64,000 nucleotides of DNA from Ga0077555 sp963761475 (GCA_963761475.1 CAVXGT010000012.1:1-64000), one strand, 5' to 3'. Numbered from the stretch's first letter, positions 17,281 through 26,474 are shown. Program-made: numbers and translations. The notes: generated by a model not told the origin, from the letters alone.

Positions 17281-18096
17281 TCAGCTAGCCATGTAGGCGT
17301 TGAAGTCTGGCGTGGCGATGGTGTGGTCGAGGTAGCCGAACGTGCCCTTCTCACGCACCTCGCGTGCGGCATCGAGCAACCCGGTCATCGCCGCCCGGTA
17401 GAGTGACGTGGCGAGACTGACGCGCTTGACGCCGGCAGCTTCGAGTTCGGCGACGGTGAATGAGCGCCCCTTGATGCCGGCCATGAAGTTGAACGGCTTC
17501 GACACCGCCTGGCACACCCGCGCCACCGCCGCGAGATCCGGCAGGCCCGGCGCCATCAGCACGTCGGCGCCCGCTGCCTCGTAGGCCTTGAGACGGGCGA
17601 TCGTATCGTCGAGGTCCGGATTGCCGCGGATGAAATTCTCGGCCCGCCCCGTCAACACGAACGATCCCGAACGTCCCCGAGCCGTCCGCGCTGCTGCCTC
17701 GATCCGCTTCGCCGCATCACCGATCGGGTAGATCCCCGTGCCCGAGAAATCCTCGATCGAACAGCCGACGAGGCCGACGTCGGCCGCCCCCTTGATGGTC
17801 TCGATCACGGCCACGGGATCGTCGCCATAGCCATTCTCGAGATCACCCGACACCGGCAGCTTTGTCGCCGCGACGATCACCTTGGCGTGCGCCAGCGCCT
17901 CCTCGCGCGTGACCCGTCCATCCCGACGGCCAAGCGTTCCCGCCACAGCCCCGCTCGACGTTGCCAACGCGGCAAAGCCCAGCGCCTCCAGCATGCGCGC
18001 CGAGCCGGCATCCCACGCATTGGCGATCACGAAGGCGCCTGGCCCCCTATGCAACGCCTCGAAGTGAAGGGCCTTGTCGTCCCTATCGCCACTCAT
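17281..18096 (-). CDS. Isocitrate lyase / PEP mutase family protein
   Basis: A 271-residue TIM-barrel enzyme: AFVIANAWDAGSARMLEALG, the metal-binding SGDLENGYGDDP, VGCSIEDFSGTGI and the late MAPGLPDLAAVARVC. Family members cleave or rearrange C-C or C-P bonds of 2-hydroxy- or 2-oxo-acids (methylisocitrate lyase, oxaloacetate decarboxylase, carboxyphosphonoenolpyruvate mutase). The classical lyase KKCGH motif is not visible, so it belongs to the shorter, poorly characterised branch. It lies between the two acyl-CoA dehydrogenase subunits, which suggests a lyase step on an acyl-chain-derived acid. The start at ATG 18096 has AAGGA upstream. Confidence 0.75.
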   Translation of the reverse strand: MSGDRDDKALHFEALHRGPGAFVIANAWDAGSARMLEALGFAALATSSGAVAGTLGRRDGRVTREEALAHAKVIVAATKLPVSGDLENGYGDDPVAVIETIKGAADVGLVGCSIEDFSGTGIYPIGDAAKRIEAAARTARGRSGSFVLTGRAENFIRGNPDLDDTIARLKAYEAAGADVLMAPGLPDLAAVARVCQAVSKPFNFMAGIKGRSFTVAELEAAGVKRVSLATSLYRAAMTGLLDAAREVREKGTFGYLDHTIATPDFNAYMAS

Positions 18097-18252
18097 GCTG
18101 GAGGTCCTTGTCGCCTGTGTGTTGACTGAACCGCTGCAGTTCCACGCCGGCGGCCCCAGCAAGCGCAGCGCTTGCCGCCGAGAGGCCACCCACGCCGGTT
18201 GTGGCCGCAGCAGAAAACCAGCTTGCGATCGGCATGGGCGACCTCGTCATCG

Positions 18253-19467
18253 TCAGAACCCCAGCACCGCCTTGGCGATGATGTTGTGCTGGATCTCGTT
18301 GGTGCCGCCGTAGATCGAGACCTTGCGGTTGTTGAAATACTGTGGCGCCATCGGGTTGGCCCATTCGACACCGGCTGGGCCAGCGTTATGGCCCGTGAGA
18401 TCATCGGGATCCTGGCGCACATAGGGCAGCGCCAGCGGACCCGCCACCTCCATCAGCAGCTCCGTCGTCAACTGCTGCAGCTCACTGCCTTTGATCTTTA
18501 GGATCGAGGAGGCTGGATTGGGCTTGCCGCCGCGGCCCGCCTTGCGATCCTCCGAGATGATCCGAAGTTGCGTCATCTCCAGTGCTTTGAGCTCCACTTC
18601 GACGGCTGCCACCTTTTCCGCAAACCGCTCGTCGTCCATCAGCGAGCCGTCGCCCGATGGCACGATCCGCGCCAACTCCTTGATCCGCGCCACCCGCATC
18701 TTCGAGGTGCCGACCCGGGCGATGCCCGTGCGCTCGTTGCCGAGCAGGTATTTGGCGCAATCCCAGCCCCGGCCCTCCTCGCCGACGAGGTTCTCGACTG
18801 GCACCTTGACGTTGTCGAAGAACACCTCGTTGACCTCGCGCCCGCCATCCATGGTGACGATCGGCCGGTGCGTGATCCCCGGCGTCTTCATGTCGATCAT
18901 CAGATAGGAAATGCCGAGCTGTTTCTTCGGCGCATTGGGGTCGGTGCGCACCAGGCAGAAGATCCAGTCGGCATATTGCGCAAGCGTCGTCCAGATCTTC
19001 TGGCCGTTGACGATGTAGTGGTCGCCCTGCTTGACCGCCGTCGTCTTGAGGGAAGCCAGGTCCGAACCCGACCCCGGCTCTGAAAAGCCCTGGCACCAGA
19101 AGTCGTCGCACGCAGCGATCCGCGGCAGATGGTGTTTCTTCTGCTTCTCCGTGCCGAACTGGATCAGCACCGGCCCGTGCATGGTGACGTTGAAGCCAAC
19201 GGGCGCTGGCACGCCGTTGAGCTGCATCTCCTCGCCGAACATGTAGAACTGCACCGGCGACCACCCGGTCCCGCCCCATTCCTTGGCCCAGCCCGGCGTC
19301 GCCCACCCCCGCTTGTGCAGTGTCTTGTGCGAGGTGACGATGTCCTCCCGGGTCAGCTCCCGCCCCTCGATCACCTTGCGGCGAATGGAGAGCGGCACCT
19401 CCGTCTGGAAGAAGGTCCTGACCTCATCGCGAAAGGCAATTTCCTCAGGGCTGAAACGAAGATCCAT
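18253..19467 (-). CDS. Acyl-CoA dehydrogenase, large-subunit type (PimC-like)
   Basis: A 404-residue dehydrogenase starting MDLRFSPEEIAFRDEVRTFF. Signature regions are CQGFSEPGSGSDLASLKTTA (flavin side), INGQK-like VNGQKIWTTLAQYADW and the C-terminal VSIYGGTNEIQHNIIAKAVL. The sequence matches the large subunit of pimeloyl-CoA dehydrogenase and related enzymes that lack the usual catalytic Glu position and work with a small partner. That partner is probably the acyl-CoA dehydrogenase at 16115-17266. A 156-base gap separates it from the PEP-mutase-like gene. An in-frame 24-codon extension upstream is not homologous. Confidence 0.85.
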   Translation of the reverse strand: MDLRFSPEEIAFRDEVRTFFQTEVPLSIRRKVIEGRELTREDIVTSHKTLHKRGWATPGWAKEWGGTGWSPVQFYMFGEEMQLNGVPAPVGFNVTMHGPVLIQFGTEKQKKHHLPRIAACDDFWCQGFSEPGSGSDLASLKTTAVKQGDHYIVNGQKIWTTLAQYADWIFCLVRTDPNAPKKQLGISYLMIDMKTPGITHRPIVTMDGGREVNEVFFDNVKVPVENLVGEEGRGWDCAKYLLGNERTGIARVGTSKMRVARIKELARIVPSGDGSLMDDERFAEKVAAVEVELKALEMTQLRIISEDRKAGRGGKPNPASSILKIKGSELQQLTTELLMEVAGPLALPYVRQDPDDLTGHNAGPAGVEWANPMAPQYFNNRKVSIYGGTNEIQHNIIAKAVLGF

Positions 19468-19567
19468 CTGCGGCGTCCTCCGGTGATCCTGAAACGATAG
19501 TCTGTAGCCTATAGAAAAGCACCGATCGGCCGAGCGCAATGGCCATCACCGAGCGCCCGCTGGCGAG

Positions 19568-19674
19568 CCGGCGCCAACCCTTCGCTTCGCCAAGGCGCCG
19601 GTGTGTCCACGCGCCGGATGCCGAAGGTGGGCATCTGAAGGCGCAACGAAAGCGCCGGATGCCGAAGGTGGGCA
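19568..19674. repeat. Palindrome plus 23-bp direct repeat
   Basis: An inverted repeat CCGGCGCC ... GGCGCCGG (19568-19575 and 19594-19601) is followed by two identical 23-base copies starting GCGCCGGATGCCGAAGG at 19611-19633 and 19652-19674 (period 41). They lie between the SDR stop and the acyl-CoA dehydrogenase start. The GCGCC/GGCGC theme recalls the REP-like elements at 15991-16112. Confidence 0.6.
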
Positions 19675-19690
19675 ACCAGGGGCGCCTGCC

Positions 19691-20455
19691 TCAAGCGATG
19701 GTCACGCCACCATCGGCAACGATCACCTGGCCCGTAATGAAAGCTGCAGCCTTCGAAGCGAGAAACGCCGCGATGCCGCCGATGTCCTCGGGATCGCCGA
19801 TCCGCTTCAGGGGCGAATTGACGAGACGCTTCTCGAGGTTGGCCTTGTCCTCCCACAGCGCGCGCGCAAAATCCGTCTTGACGAGGCCGGGCGCGATCGC
19901 ATTGACCCGCACGTTCTGCGGCCCGAGCTCAACCGCGAGCGAACGCGCGAGCCCGAAGTCGGCCGCCTTCGACACTGCATAGGCACCGAGTTTGGCCGAG
20001 CCCTTGAGCCCGCCGATCGACGACACGATCGTTATTGTGCCGCCCCCCCGCTCCGCCATGCCGGGCGCCACCATGTTGGCGAGCCACAGATTGGAGCGGA
20101 TATTGCTCTCCATGATCTTGTCCCACTGCTCGTCGGAAATGCCCGACAGCGGACCGAAGTAGGGATTGACGGCCGCGTTGCAGACCATGGCGTCGATCCG
20201 GCCGTACTTGGCGATCGCGCCCTTGACCAGCCCTTCGCAGTCTTCTTTGCGCCCGATGTGGCATGGGATCACCGTCGCCTCGCCACCGGCCTTGCGGATG
20301 CCCTCGGCCACCGCCTCACACGCGTCCGCCTTGCGGCTTGACACCACGACCTTGGCGCCCATCTGCGCCATGACTTCGGCGATCGAGCGTCCGATGCCTT
20401 TGCTCGAGCCGGTGATGACGGCAACCTGGCCGGTGAGATCGAACGGATGTGACAT
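19691..20455 (-). CDS. Short-chain dehydrogenase/reductase
   Basis: A 254-residue classical SDR: cofactor loop TGSSKGIGRSIAEV, NAAVNPYFG (the NAG motif with Ala), catalytic Ser in TIVSSIGGLKG and YxxxK in GAYAVSKAA, then VRVNAIAPGLVKTDF. An Arg after VVSSRKADA suggests NADP preference. Similar proteins reduce 3-oxoacyl or acetoacetyl thioesters or act as DHRS4-like carbonyl reductases. It is the most upstream gene of the minus-strand acyl-CoA cluster, so a role in the same fatty-acid-like pathway is likely. ATG 20455 is the first position with homology. Confidence 0.87.
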   Translation of the reverse strand: MSHPFDLTGQVAVITGSSKGIGRSIAEVMAQMGAKVVVSSRKADACEAVAEGIRKAGGEATVIPCHIGRKEDCEGLVKGAIAKYGRIDAMVCNAAVNPYFGPLSGISDEQWDKIMESNIRSNLWLANMVAPGMAERGGGTITIVSSIGGLKGSAKLGAYAVSKAADFGLARSLAVELGPQNVRVNAIAPGLVKTDFARALWEDKANLEKRLVNSPLKRIGDPEDIGGIAAFLASKAAAFITGQVIVADGGVTIA

Positions 20456-20653
20456 GGGCAAGCCTCGCAAGGTGGTTGGGGATCTTGCCCCAGCCTCGCG
20501 CGGCCAGCGCCCTTTGCCAAGAGGGAACCACCGCCCTCGTGGCGCGCCTGCACGGCCCCGCGCCACCCGATCCAGCCGCCGGTTCTATTTTCCGTCGCAT
20601 TCCCCGCCTACCAGAACGGCAATGCGCTTCCCCTCCTTCACGAAGGACCAGCC

Positions 20654-21346
20654 ATGACGACCAACCGCTTTTTTCGCCTCGTCTGGCGCCTCAATGCCCT
20701 GGTCATCGCCGCCGTCTCGGTGCTCGGCCTCATCCTCGGCGGCTACGGCCTGGTCCAAGTCGCAAGCCACGAAACCCGCCCCCTCCGCGCCACCTCGATC
20801 GCCCGATCCGATCCGGCCGTTCCCCAGAAACTCGCAATCGGCGCCTTCTCCTGGCTTGAGAGCAACCGCCTGCTGTGGGCGCCCCTCGAGGCCAGCACCG
20901 ATTATCGCCTCGGCCTACACAGCAAATCGGCCTCCAGCATCCGCAACTATGTCGTCTATGACGTCACCAATAGCCAAGCTCGCCATATCCTCCCCGACAC
21001 CAAGGGCCTGATCGCCAGTGCGATCGTGCTGCGCAGCCAGACCTCCGCCCCTGCCGACCCCCTGACGCCAGCAAAAGCCATCGTCCTCGCACACATCGAG
21101 GCCGACGCTAACGGCGACGGCCTTCTCACGCGCACCGATGCCGCAACCGTCATGATCGCAGCCGGCGACGGCAGCGACGCAAAGCCCCTCGAACTCGAAC
21201 CCGGCCGGCTCATCGACGCCCGCCTCGTGAGCGACACCGAGGCCCTCGTCATGATCGCACGTGTTGCAGGCGTCGAAGCCGTCCACATCGCGCTCGCCAC
21301 CCGCACGATCATCAAGCGCCAGTTGATACCCGCCGCCCTCAAATAG
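20654..21346 (+). CDS. Membrane-anchored protein of unknown function with EF-hand-like loop
   Basis: A 230-residue protein I do not recognise. One N-terminal hydrophobic segment (NALVIAAVSVLGLILGGYGL) anchors it, with most of the chain outside the cytoplasm. Later segments look like a beta-rich domain (FSWLESNRLLWAPLEASTDY, RNYVVYDVTNSQARHI). Around residue 155, IEADANGDGLLTRTDAATVM fits the calcium-binding loop pattern DxNxDGxLxxxD of dockerins and EF-hands. It is alone on the plus strand between convergent genes. A good ATG follows an AAGGA at 20641. Confidence 0.55.
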   Translation: MTTNRFFRLVWRLNALVIAAVSVLGLILGGYGLVQVASHETRPLRATSIARSDPAVPQKLAIGAFSWLESNRLLWAPLEASTDYRLGLHSKSASSIRNYVVYDVTNSQARHILPDTKGLIASAIVLRSQTSAPADPLTPAKAIVLAHIEADANGDGLLTRTDAATVMIAAGDGSDAKPLELEPGRLIDARLVSDTEALVMIARVAGVEAVHIALATRTIIKRQLIPAALK

Positions 21347-21358
21347 ACGGCCCGGACC

Positions 21359-21817
21359 TCACAGGATCTCGAACACGTCGTAGCCAGCGCTGTCCGCCTT
21401 GCGCCAACCGATGCCCACGGTGACGATACGGTTCAGCCAGGCATACTTGGGCGCTGCCGTCTCGAAGTAGGGCGTGTTCCGGTGATAGTAGCTCGCGGGA
21501 TCCACGATCTCACCCGCCGCGATCCGCGCCATCACCTCAGGCGCGCCGCACCGGATACCGGTGTAGTGCATGAAGATCAGCGCCTCGTCGTCGGTCTTCA
21601 GCACCAGCCGCACGTTGGGAATGACGCCACCATCGCCCCGGATGGTCTTCATGTCGATGCCACCCGCCAGCAATTCGCCCTTCAGCTTCGGCCCCTCGAA
21701 CGTCCCTGCCCCCAACAGGTCCACGTGCCGCCGGCCGGCCGGCACATCACCGACATCGAGCAGCCGCGTCACCGAGGCGCTGAGCGAGAAAAGAAACTGT
21801 GACTTGAGTTCGGACAT
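21359..21817 (-). CDS. DUF3237 family protein
   Basis: A 152-residue single-domain protein of the DUF3237 family, recognised by GAGTFEGPKLKGELLAGGID, DEALIFMHYTGIRCG and YFETAAPKYAWLNRIVTVGI. The fold is a beta-barrel related to lipocalin-like or antibiotic biosynthesis proteins; no reaction is established. It is convergent with the membrane-anchored protein and divergent from the nitrilase-like gene, with a 132-base promoter region between. Confidence 0.8.
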   Translation of the reverse strand: MSELKSQFLFSLSASVTRLLDVGDVPAGRRHVDLLGAGTFEGPKLKGELLAGGIDMKTIRGDGGVIPNVRLVLKTDDEALIFMHYTGIRCGAPEVMARIAAGEIVDPASYYHRNTPYFETAAPKYAWLNRIVTVGIGWRKADSAGYDVFEIL

Positions 21818-21949
21818 GCGTGCTCTCCTGGTCTTGAACCTGAGAGCAGCTTACGCTTCGCTGGCCGCATGATGAAATAGTGTCGTGCCGCACAGCTCCC
21901 CTGTAGTCTTCCAACTTGAGATGCTTGCGCCCACACGAGAGCCCGCCCC

Positions 21950-22780
21950 ATGAAGATCACCGTCGTCCAAACCAACTCGATCAGCGACAAGACCCGCAAC
22001 ATGGCCCAGGCGACGGACCTGATCGAGCGCGCCATCGCAGCCGACCGACCGGATATGGTGGTCCTGCCCGAAGTCTGGAGCTGGCGTGGCGGCTCAACCG
22101 CCGACAAGGTGCGCGAGGCCGACAAGCTACCCGGCGGTCCCGCCTGGGAGCTGCTCTCGAGCCTCGCCCGCCGCCACCGCATCTGGATCCACGGCGGCAG
22201 CATGATCGAGCACATTCCGGCCAGCACCACCCAGGTCTACAACACCACCTGCGCTTTCGATCGCAACGGCGCCGAAGTCGCCCGCTATCGCAAGATCCAC
22301 ATGTTCGACATCACCGCACCCGACGGCACCCCCTATAACGAGAGCGACACCATTCGCCCTGGGGCCGACCTCGCCATGTACGAGGCCGAGGGCTTCAAGA
22401 TCGGCTGCACCATCTGTTACGACATGCGCTTTGCCGAGCTCTACATCACGCTGGCCAAGCAGGGCTGCGACGTCATCATGGTGCCCTCCTCCTTCACCGT
22501 GCAGACCGGCAAGGACCACTGGGACGTGCTGCTGCGCGCCCGCGCCATCGAAACCCAATGCTATGTCGTTGCCCCCGGCCAGTACGGCCCCTTCGTCGAC
22601 GGCGGTGGCGCCACGCGACTGTCCTACGGCAACAGCCTCATCGCCGACCCCTGGGGCCATATCGTCGCCCGCGTCTCCGACGGAGTGGGCTTTGCCACCG
22701 CCCACATCGAGCGCGCACAGATCGACCGCGTCCGCGGCCTTATCCCCATGAACGCCCACCGGAGATTGACCGTGGCGTGA
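21950..22780 (+). CDS. Carbon-nitrogen hydrolase (nitrilase superfamily, Nit2-like)
   Basis: A 276-residue hydrolase with the full catalytic triad: Glu41 in VVLPEVWSW, Lys115 in ARYRKIHMFD and Cys156 in GCTICYDMRF. The size and KIHMFDI segment point to the Nit/omega-amidase branch (deaminated glutathione or 2-oxoglutaramate amidase) rather than true nitrilases. It would act in the cytoplasm on an amide. It stands alone on the plus strand. Confidence 0.88.
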   Translation: MKITVVQTNSISDKTRNMAQATDLIERAIAADRPDMVVLPEVWSWRGGSTADKVREADKLPGGPAWELLSSLARRHRIWIHGGSMIEHIPASTTQVYNTTCAFDRNGAEVARYRKIHMFDITAPDGTPYNESDTIRPGADLAMYEAEGFKIGCTICYDMRFAELYITLAKQGCDVIMVPSSFTVQTGKDHWDVLLRARAIETQCYVVAPGQYGPFVDGGGATRLSYGNSLIADPWGHIVARVSDGVGFATAHIERAQIDRVRGLIPMNAHRRLTVA

Positions 22781-23207
22781 GTCCGCTCGCGGAGCCCACC
22801 CATCCACGAAGTTGACGCGCCAGATCCTGTGTCGTCTTGTCGCAAATGTCGGCCACCACGCGCCGCCCGACCGTCTTCATCGTCACAGACAGCGGGCATT
22901 CGATGATCAGACTACACACAACATCGCCGCAACGCAGCAAATACCGTGTCCGGACAAGCAACCTGCAGCCTGATCGGACATCGTTCCTGCGCGCCGCGCC
23001 GCCCCCGGCTGCGCGACAGAATGCAAGCTATGCGAACCCAACCTGCTCGATTCATCATCACGCGATTGCCGCCGAACAAGGCACCACCCACCCTCGCCAA
23101 ACAAATAATCGCTGCTATAAGTATAAAGATGGCGATACGCTTTGATCGTGCGACGGGACGCTGTCGCGCGCGGGCTATTGTTGAGTGTGTCAAAGGGAGG
23201 AAGACTT
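22781..23207 (+). promoter_or_regulatory. 427-base non-coding region upstream of the TRAP operon
   Basis: No gene recognised. AT-rich TATAAG and TATAAA hexamers at 23116-23121 and 23122-23127 are possible -10 elements, about 85 bases before dctP, but no good -35 precedes either. No operator or riboswitch was recognised. Confidence 0.3.
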
Positions 23208-24269
23208 ATGAAGAATTTCGTCAAGGCAGCCGGTGCTGCAGTCGCAGCCGCCGCCATGCTGACAGCACCGGCGCTCGCACAGAGCCCGTCCAAGCAAGAA
23301 TTCAAGATGGTGGGAACATGGAATTTCACCACCCACTACAAGGAAATCGAGCAGCCGCACTTCACCAAGACCATCACTGAAACGTCCGGCGGCAACATCA
23401 AGGTCGACCTCAAATCGATCACTGAGCTGGGGCTTTCCGGCTTCGAGATCGTCGACCTCACGCGCAAGGGTGTCTATGACATCGTCGCTGGCGTCATCGC
23501 CTACGTCGCTTCAAAGTCGCCGGCCCTCGAGGCTATCGATCTCGCCGGCGTCATGCCGGAATTTGACGATATGAAGAAATCGACCGAGGTCTACCGGGCC
23601 GTTGTAGCGCGCGAGTTCGAGAGCAAATACGGCGTCAAGCTGCTTGGCATGTTCAGCTACCCGAGCCAGCAGTTCTGGTGCTCCAAGCCGGTCGCATCGC
23701 TGGCCGATCTCAAAGGCCTGCGCACCCGCGTCTACGGCTCGTCGCTCGGTGATTTCGTCAAGGGCGCCGGTGGCGTTCCCGTCACGATTTCCTTCGGCGA
23801 AGTCGTGCCAGCACTCCAGAAGGGCGTCGCTGACTGCGGCATCACCGGCACCCTGCCAGCGTACGACGCCAAGTGGCGCGAAGTCGTGACCCACATCTAC
23901 AAGGCCGGCCTCGGCTGGGGTCCGAGCTTCGTTGCCATGAACAAGAAGCGCTGGGATGGCCTCGACAAACCGACCCAGGAGTTCTTGACCAAGTCGTTCG
24001 CCGATTTCGAGGCCAAGGCCTGGGAAGGCGTCAAGGAGAATGACGGCCAGGGCATCATCTGCAACACCGGCGAGGGCGGCAAGTGCCGCTTCGGCGAGCC
24101 TGGCAAGATGAAGCTGGTTGTGCCGAATGCCGAGGACAAAGCTCAGATCAAGAAGATCGCCGAGGACTTCGTGCTGGCCAACTGGGCCAAGCGCTGCGGC
24201 GATGCTTGCGTCAAGGAATGGAACGACACCGTTGGCAAGGTCGTCGGCCTAACCGCCAAGACCAAGTAA
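23208..24269 (+). CDS. dctP: TRAP transporter substrate-binding protein (DctP family)
   Basis: A 353-residue periplasmic binding protein with a clear Sec signal peptide ending APALAQS. The body shows DctP features: FKMVGTWNFTTHYKEIE, DLTRKGVYDIVAGVIAY, the substrate Arg region LKGLRTRVYGSSLGDFVKGA and PVTISFGEVVPALQKGVADC. It captures an organic acid or related anion and hands it to DctQM. GGGAGG lies 7 bases before the ATG. First gene of a dctPQM operon, separated from dctQ by a strong hairpin. The substrate is not predictable; an Arg in the usual position argues for a carboxylate. Confidence 0.9.
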   Translation: MKNFVKAAGAAVAAAAMLTAPALAQSPSKQEFKMVGTWNFTTHYKEIEQPHFTKTITETSGGNIKVDLKSITELGLSGFEIVDLTRKGVYDIVAGVIAYVASKSPALEAIDLAGVMPEFDDMKKSTEVYRAVVAREFESKYGVKLLGMFSYPSQQFWCSKPVASLADLKGLRTRVYGSSLGDFVKGAGGVPVTISFGEVVPALQKGVADCGITGTLPAYDAKWREVVTHIYKAGLGWGPSFVAMNKKRWDGLDKPTQEFLTKSFADFEAKAWEGVKENDGQGIICNTGEGGKCRFGEPGKMKLVVPNAEDKAQIKKIAEDFVLANWAKRCGDACVKEWNDTVGKVVGLTAKTK

Positions 24270-24332
24270 GCTAGGCGTTCCAAACGACGCTCGTTTGCTT
24301 TCCAGTAACTTGATCTACGACTTCGAGTGAAA

Positions 24333-24359
24333 CCGGGCACCTCCTGTCGAGGTGCCCGG
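24333..24359 (+). promoter_or_regulatory. Intercistronic hairpin between dctP and dctQ
   Basis: A perfect 10-bp stem (24333-24342 with 24350-24359) around a 7-base loop, with no U-run after it on the plus strand. Such hairpins protect the upstream message from 3' exonucleases and partly block read-through, giving more binding protein than permease, as is common in binding-protein-dependent operons. Confidence 0.65.
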
Positions 24360-24374
24360 AAAAAGGGGCAACTC

Positions 24375-24998
24375 ATGCTCGACTCACTGCTGGGCCGCGC
24401 CAAAACGATATCTAAGGCGGCATCCTGGCTTGGCGGCGCCATGATGCTGTTGACGGCGTTTATCGTCACCTTCGACGTCGGCGTCCGCAAGCTTGCCGAC
24501 TTCTCCCTCGAAGGTGCCGACGAGCTTTCGGGCTACGCCTTCGCCATTTCGACATCCTGGGCCTTTGCCCAAGGCCTACTCGACCGCGCCAACGTCCGCA
24601 TCGACGGCATCTACATGATGGCGCCGACGCCGCTCAAAGCCTTCCTGGATTTCGCCGCACTGGCGGCACTGAGCCTGTTCCTCGCCGCCATGCTCTGGAG
24701 CGGCTGGTACATGTGGCTAGACAGTTACCAGTATGGTGCCACTTCCATCACCTCGTGGCGGACGCCCCTCGCCTATCCACAGGCACTGTGGATGCTCGGC
24801 TGGCTCTGGTTCACCATGGTACTGGTGCTGGTCGTGTTGCGTTGCATCCAGGCCGTCCTGCAAGGCCGGCCCGAGGACGTCGTCGCAGTCGCCGGTGTGC
24901 GTTCGCTTGAAGAAGAAGTCCGTGCGGAAGTCTCGCACGCAGCCGACGAGGTCGCCCACGAGCGCGAGCATCGCGGACCTGGGCGGGGGAAACACTAG
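24375..24998 (+). CDS. dctQ: TRAP transporter small permease (DctQ)
   Basis: A 207-residue protein with four transmembrane helices: residues about 18-36, 50-68, 88-108 and 138-158. The region FIVTFDVGVRKLADFSLEGADE matches the family pattern after helix 1 (quoted in parts: FDVGVRKLADFSL). A charged C-terminal tail follows the last helix. It pairs with DctM in the inner membrane. GGGGCAACTC precedes the ATG, and its stop codon directly abuts the dctM ATG. Confidence 0.87.
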   Translation: MLDSLLGRAKTISKAASWLGGAMMLLTAFIVTFDVGVRKLADFSLEGADELSGYAFAISTSWAFAQGLLDRANVRIDGIYMMAPTPLKAFLDFAALAALSLFLAAMLWSGWYMWLDSYQYGATSITSWRTPLAYPQALWMLGWLWFTMVLVLVVLRCIQAVLQGRPEDVVAVAGVRSLEEEVRAEVSHAADEVAHEREHRGPGRGKH

Positions 24999-26291
24999 AT
25001 GCTGGCAACCACACTCCTAATTCTTCTTCTCTTGCTGGCGCTCGCGATTCCCGTGGCCGCCACGCTCGGTGTGCTCGGCATCGCCCTCGACCACATCTTT
25101 GCCGGCGGCCGCTTGCTTATCGGCATGGGCGACACCGTCTGGCAGAACAGCATCTCCGCCATTCTCGTGGCCGTCCCCATGTTCATCATGCTGGGCGAGA
25201 TCCTGCTGCGCGCCGGCATAGCCGACAAGATGTACGGTGCCATGTCGAAGTGGCTGGCCTGGCTCCCCGGCGGCAACATGCACGCCAACATCGGCTCGTG
25301 CGCTCTGTTTGCAGCTTCCAGCGGCTCCTCGGTCGCCACCGCCGCCACCGTCGGCGTCGTCGCCACGCCTGAGATCGAGCGCCGAGGCTACAACGAGCGC
25401 CTGTTCCTCGGCACCATCGCCGCCGGCGGTACGCTCGGCATCCTGATTCCGCCGTCGATCAATCTCATCATCTACGGCCTCCTCACCAACAGCTCCGTTC
25501 CCCAGCTCTATCTGGCCGGCTTCATCCCCGGCTTCATTCTGGCTTCGATGTTTGCCCTCACCGTCCTGCTGGCCTGCATCATCCGGCCCGAATGGGGCGG
25601 CGAGCCGATCAAGTTCAATATGCGCGACTGCATTCGCGTGCTCCCGGATCTGCTCCCACCCGTGCTGATCTTTATGGTCGTCGTTGGCTCGATCTATGCT
25701 GGCTGGGCGACACCCACCGAAGCCGCCTCCCTGGGCGTCGTGGCCTCCCTGGTCCTCGCCGCCGCCAATGGCGCCCTCAACATGAAGATGCTTGGCGAGG
25801 TCTTCGAAGGCACTATGAAGACTTCGGCCATGGTCATGCTGATCATCCTGGCGGCCGTCTTCCTGAACTTTGCACTCGCCCAGATCGGCCTGACGAAGCA
25901 GCTCACCGACTTCGTCGTCAACCTCGGCCTCTCGCCCACGCAGACGATGATTGCCATCATCATCTTCTACATCATCCTCGGCTGTTTCATGGAAACGCTG
26001 TCGATGATGCTGACGACGACGCCGCTGATCTTCCCGATCGTCCAGCATCTGGGCTACGACGCCGTCTGGTTCGGCATCGTCCTCACCATCCTGATGGAAA
26101 CGGCCTTGATCACGCCGCCCGTCGGCGTCAACCTCTACGTCGTCCACGGCGTCCGCGAAGGCCGCGGCACTGTCGGCGATGTCATTATCGGCACCCTCCC
26201 CTTCGTGGTGTCGATGTTCCTGCTGATCGTCCTGTTGATGATCTGGCCCGACATCGCCCTGTGGCTGCCCCGCGTCGTCATGGGCTTGTAG
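24999..26291 (+). CDS. dctM: TRAP transporter large permease (DctM)
   Basis: A 430-residue inner-membrane protein with about twelve hydrophobic segments. DctM signatures include AVPMFIMLGEILLRAGIADK, the GSSVATAATVGVVATPEIER loop, GILIPPSINLIIYGLL and MLTTTPLIFPIVQHLGYDAV. It forms the sodium-driven translocation path, with an elevator mechanism as in SiaQM. The ATG immediately follows the dctQ stop, so translation is probably coupled. A strong terminator lies 50 bases after the gene. Confidence 0.93.
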   Translation: MLATTLLILLLLLALAIPVAATLGVLGIALDHIFAGGRLLIGMGDTVWQNSISAILVAVPMFIMLGEILLRAGIADKMYGAMSKWLAWLPGGNMHANIGSCALFAASSGSSVATAATVGVVATPEIERRGYNERLFLGTIAAGGTLGILIPPSINLIIYGLLTNSSVPQLYLAGFIPGFILASMFALTVLLACIIRPEWGGEPIKFNMRDCIRVLPDLLPPVLIFMVVVGSIYAGWATPTEAASLGVVASLVLAAANGALNMKMLGEVFEGTMKTSAMVMLIILAAVFLNFALAQIGLTKQLTDFVVNLGLSPTQTMIAIIIFYIILGCFMETLSMMLTTTPLIFPIVQHLGYDAVWFGIVLTILMETALITPPVGVNLYVVHGVREGRGTVGDVIIGTLPFVVSMFLLIVLLMIWPDIALWLPRVVMGL

Positions 26292-26338
26292 CGGCCCATT
26301 TGGCGCTTGCCGGTTGGCGGAAAACTGCCGAGCAAAAG

Positions 26339-26373
26339 AAACCCCCGGTCACGGCAGGTGACCGGGGGTTTTT
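26339..26373. terminator. Rho-independent terminator after dctPQM (bidirectional)
   Basis: A 14-bp stem (26339-26352 with 26358-26371) and a 5-base loop, with T-rich sequence after it on both strands. It ends the dctPQM transcript and can also stop the DUF2853 gene arriving on the minus strand. Confidence 0.88.
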
Positions 26374-26474
26374 CATTGAGCTTGTTGGCTCGCGCCGGAG
26401 CGCGGCCCCCATGCAACGCCGGCTGGCATCACCGCGACGCGCTGGACCCTCGGCCCAACTGCACCGCTGAAGCA

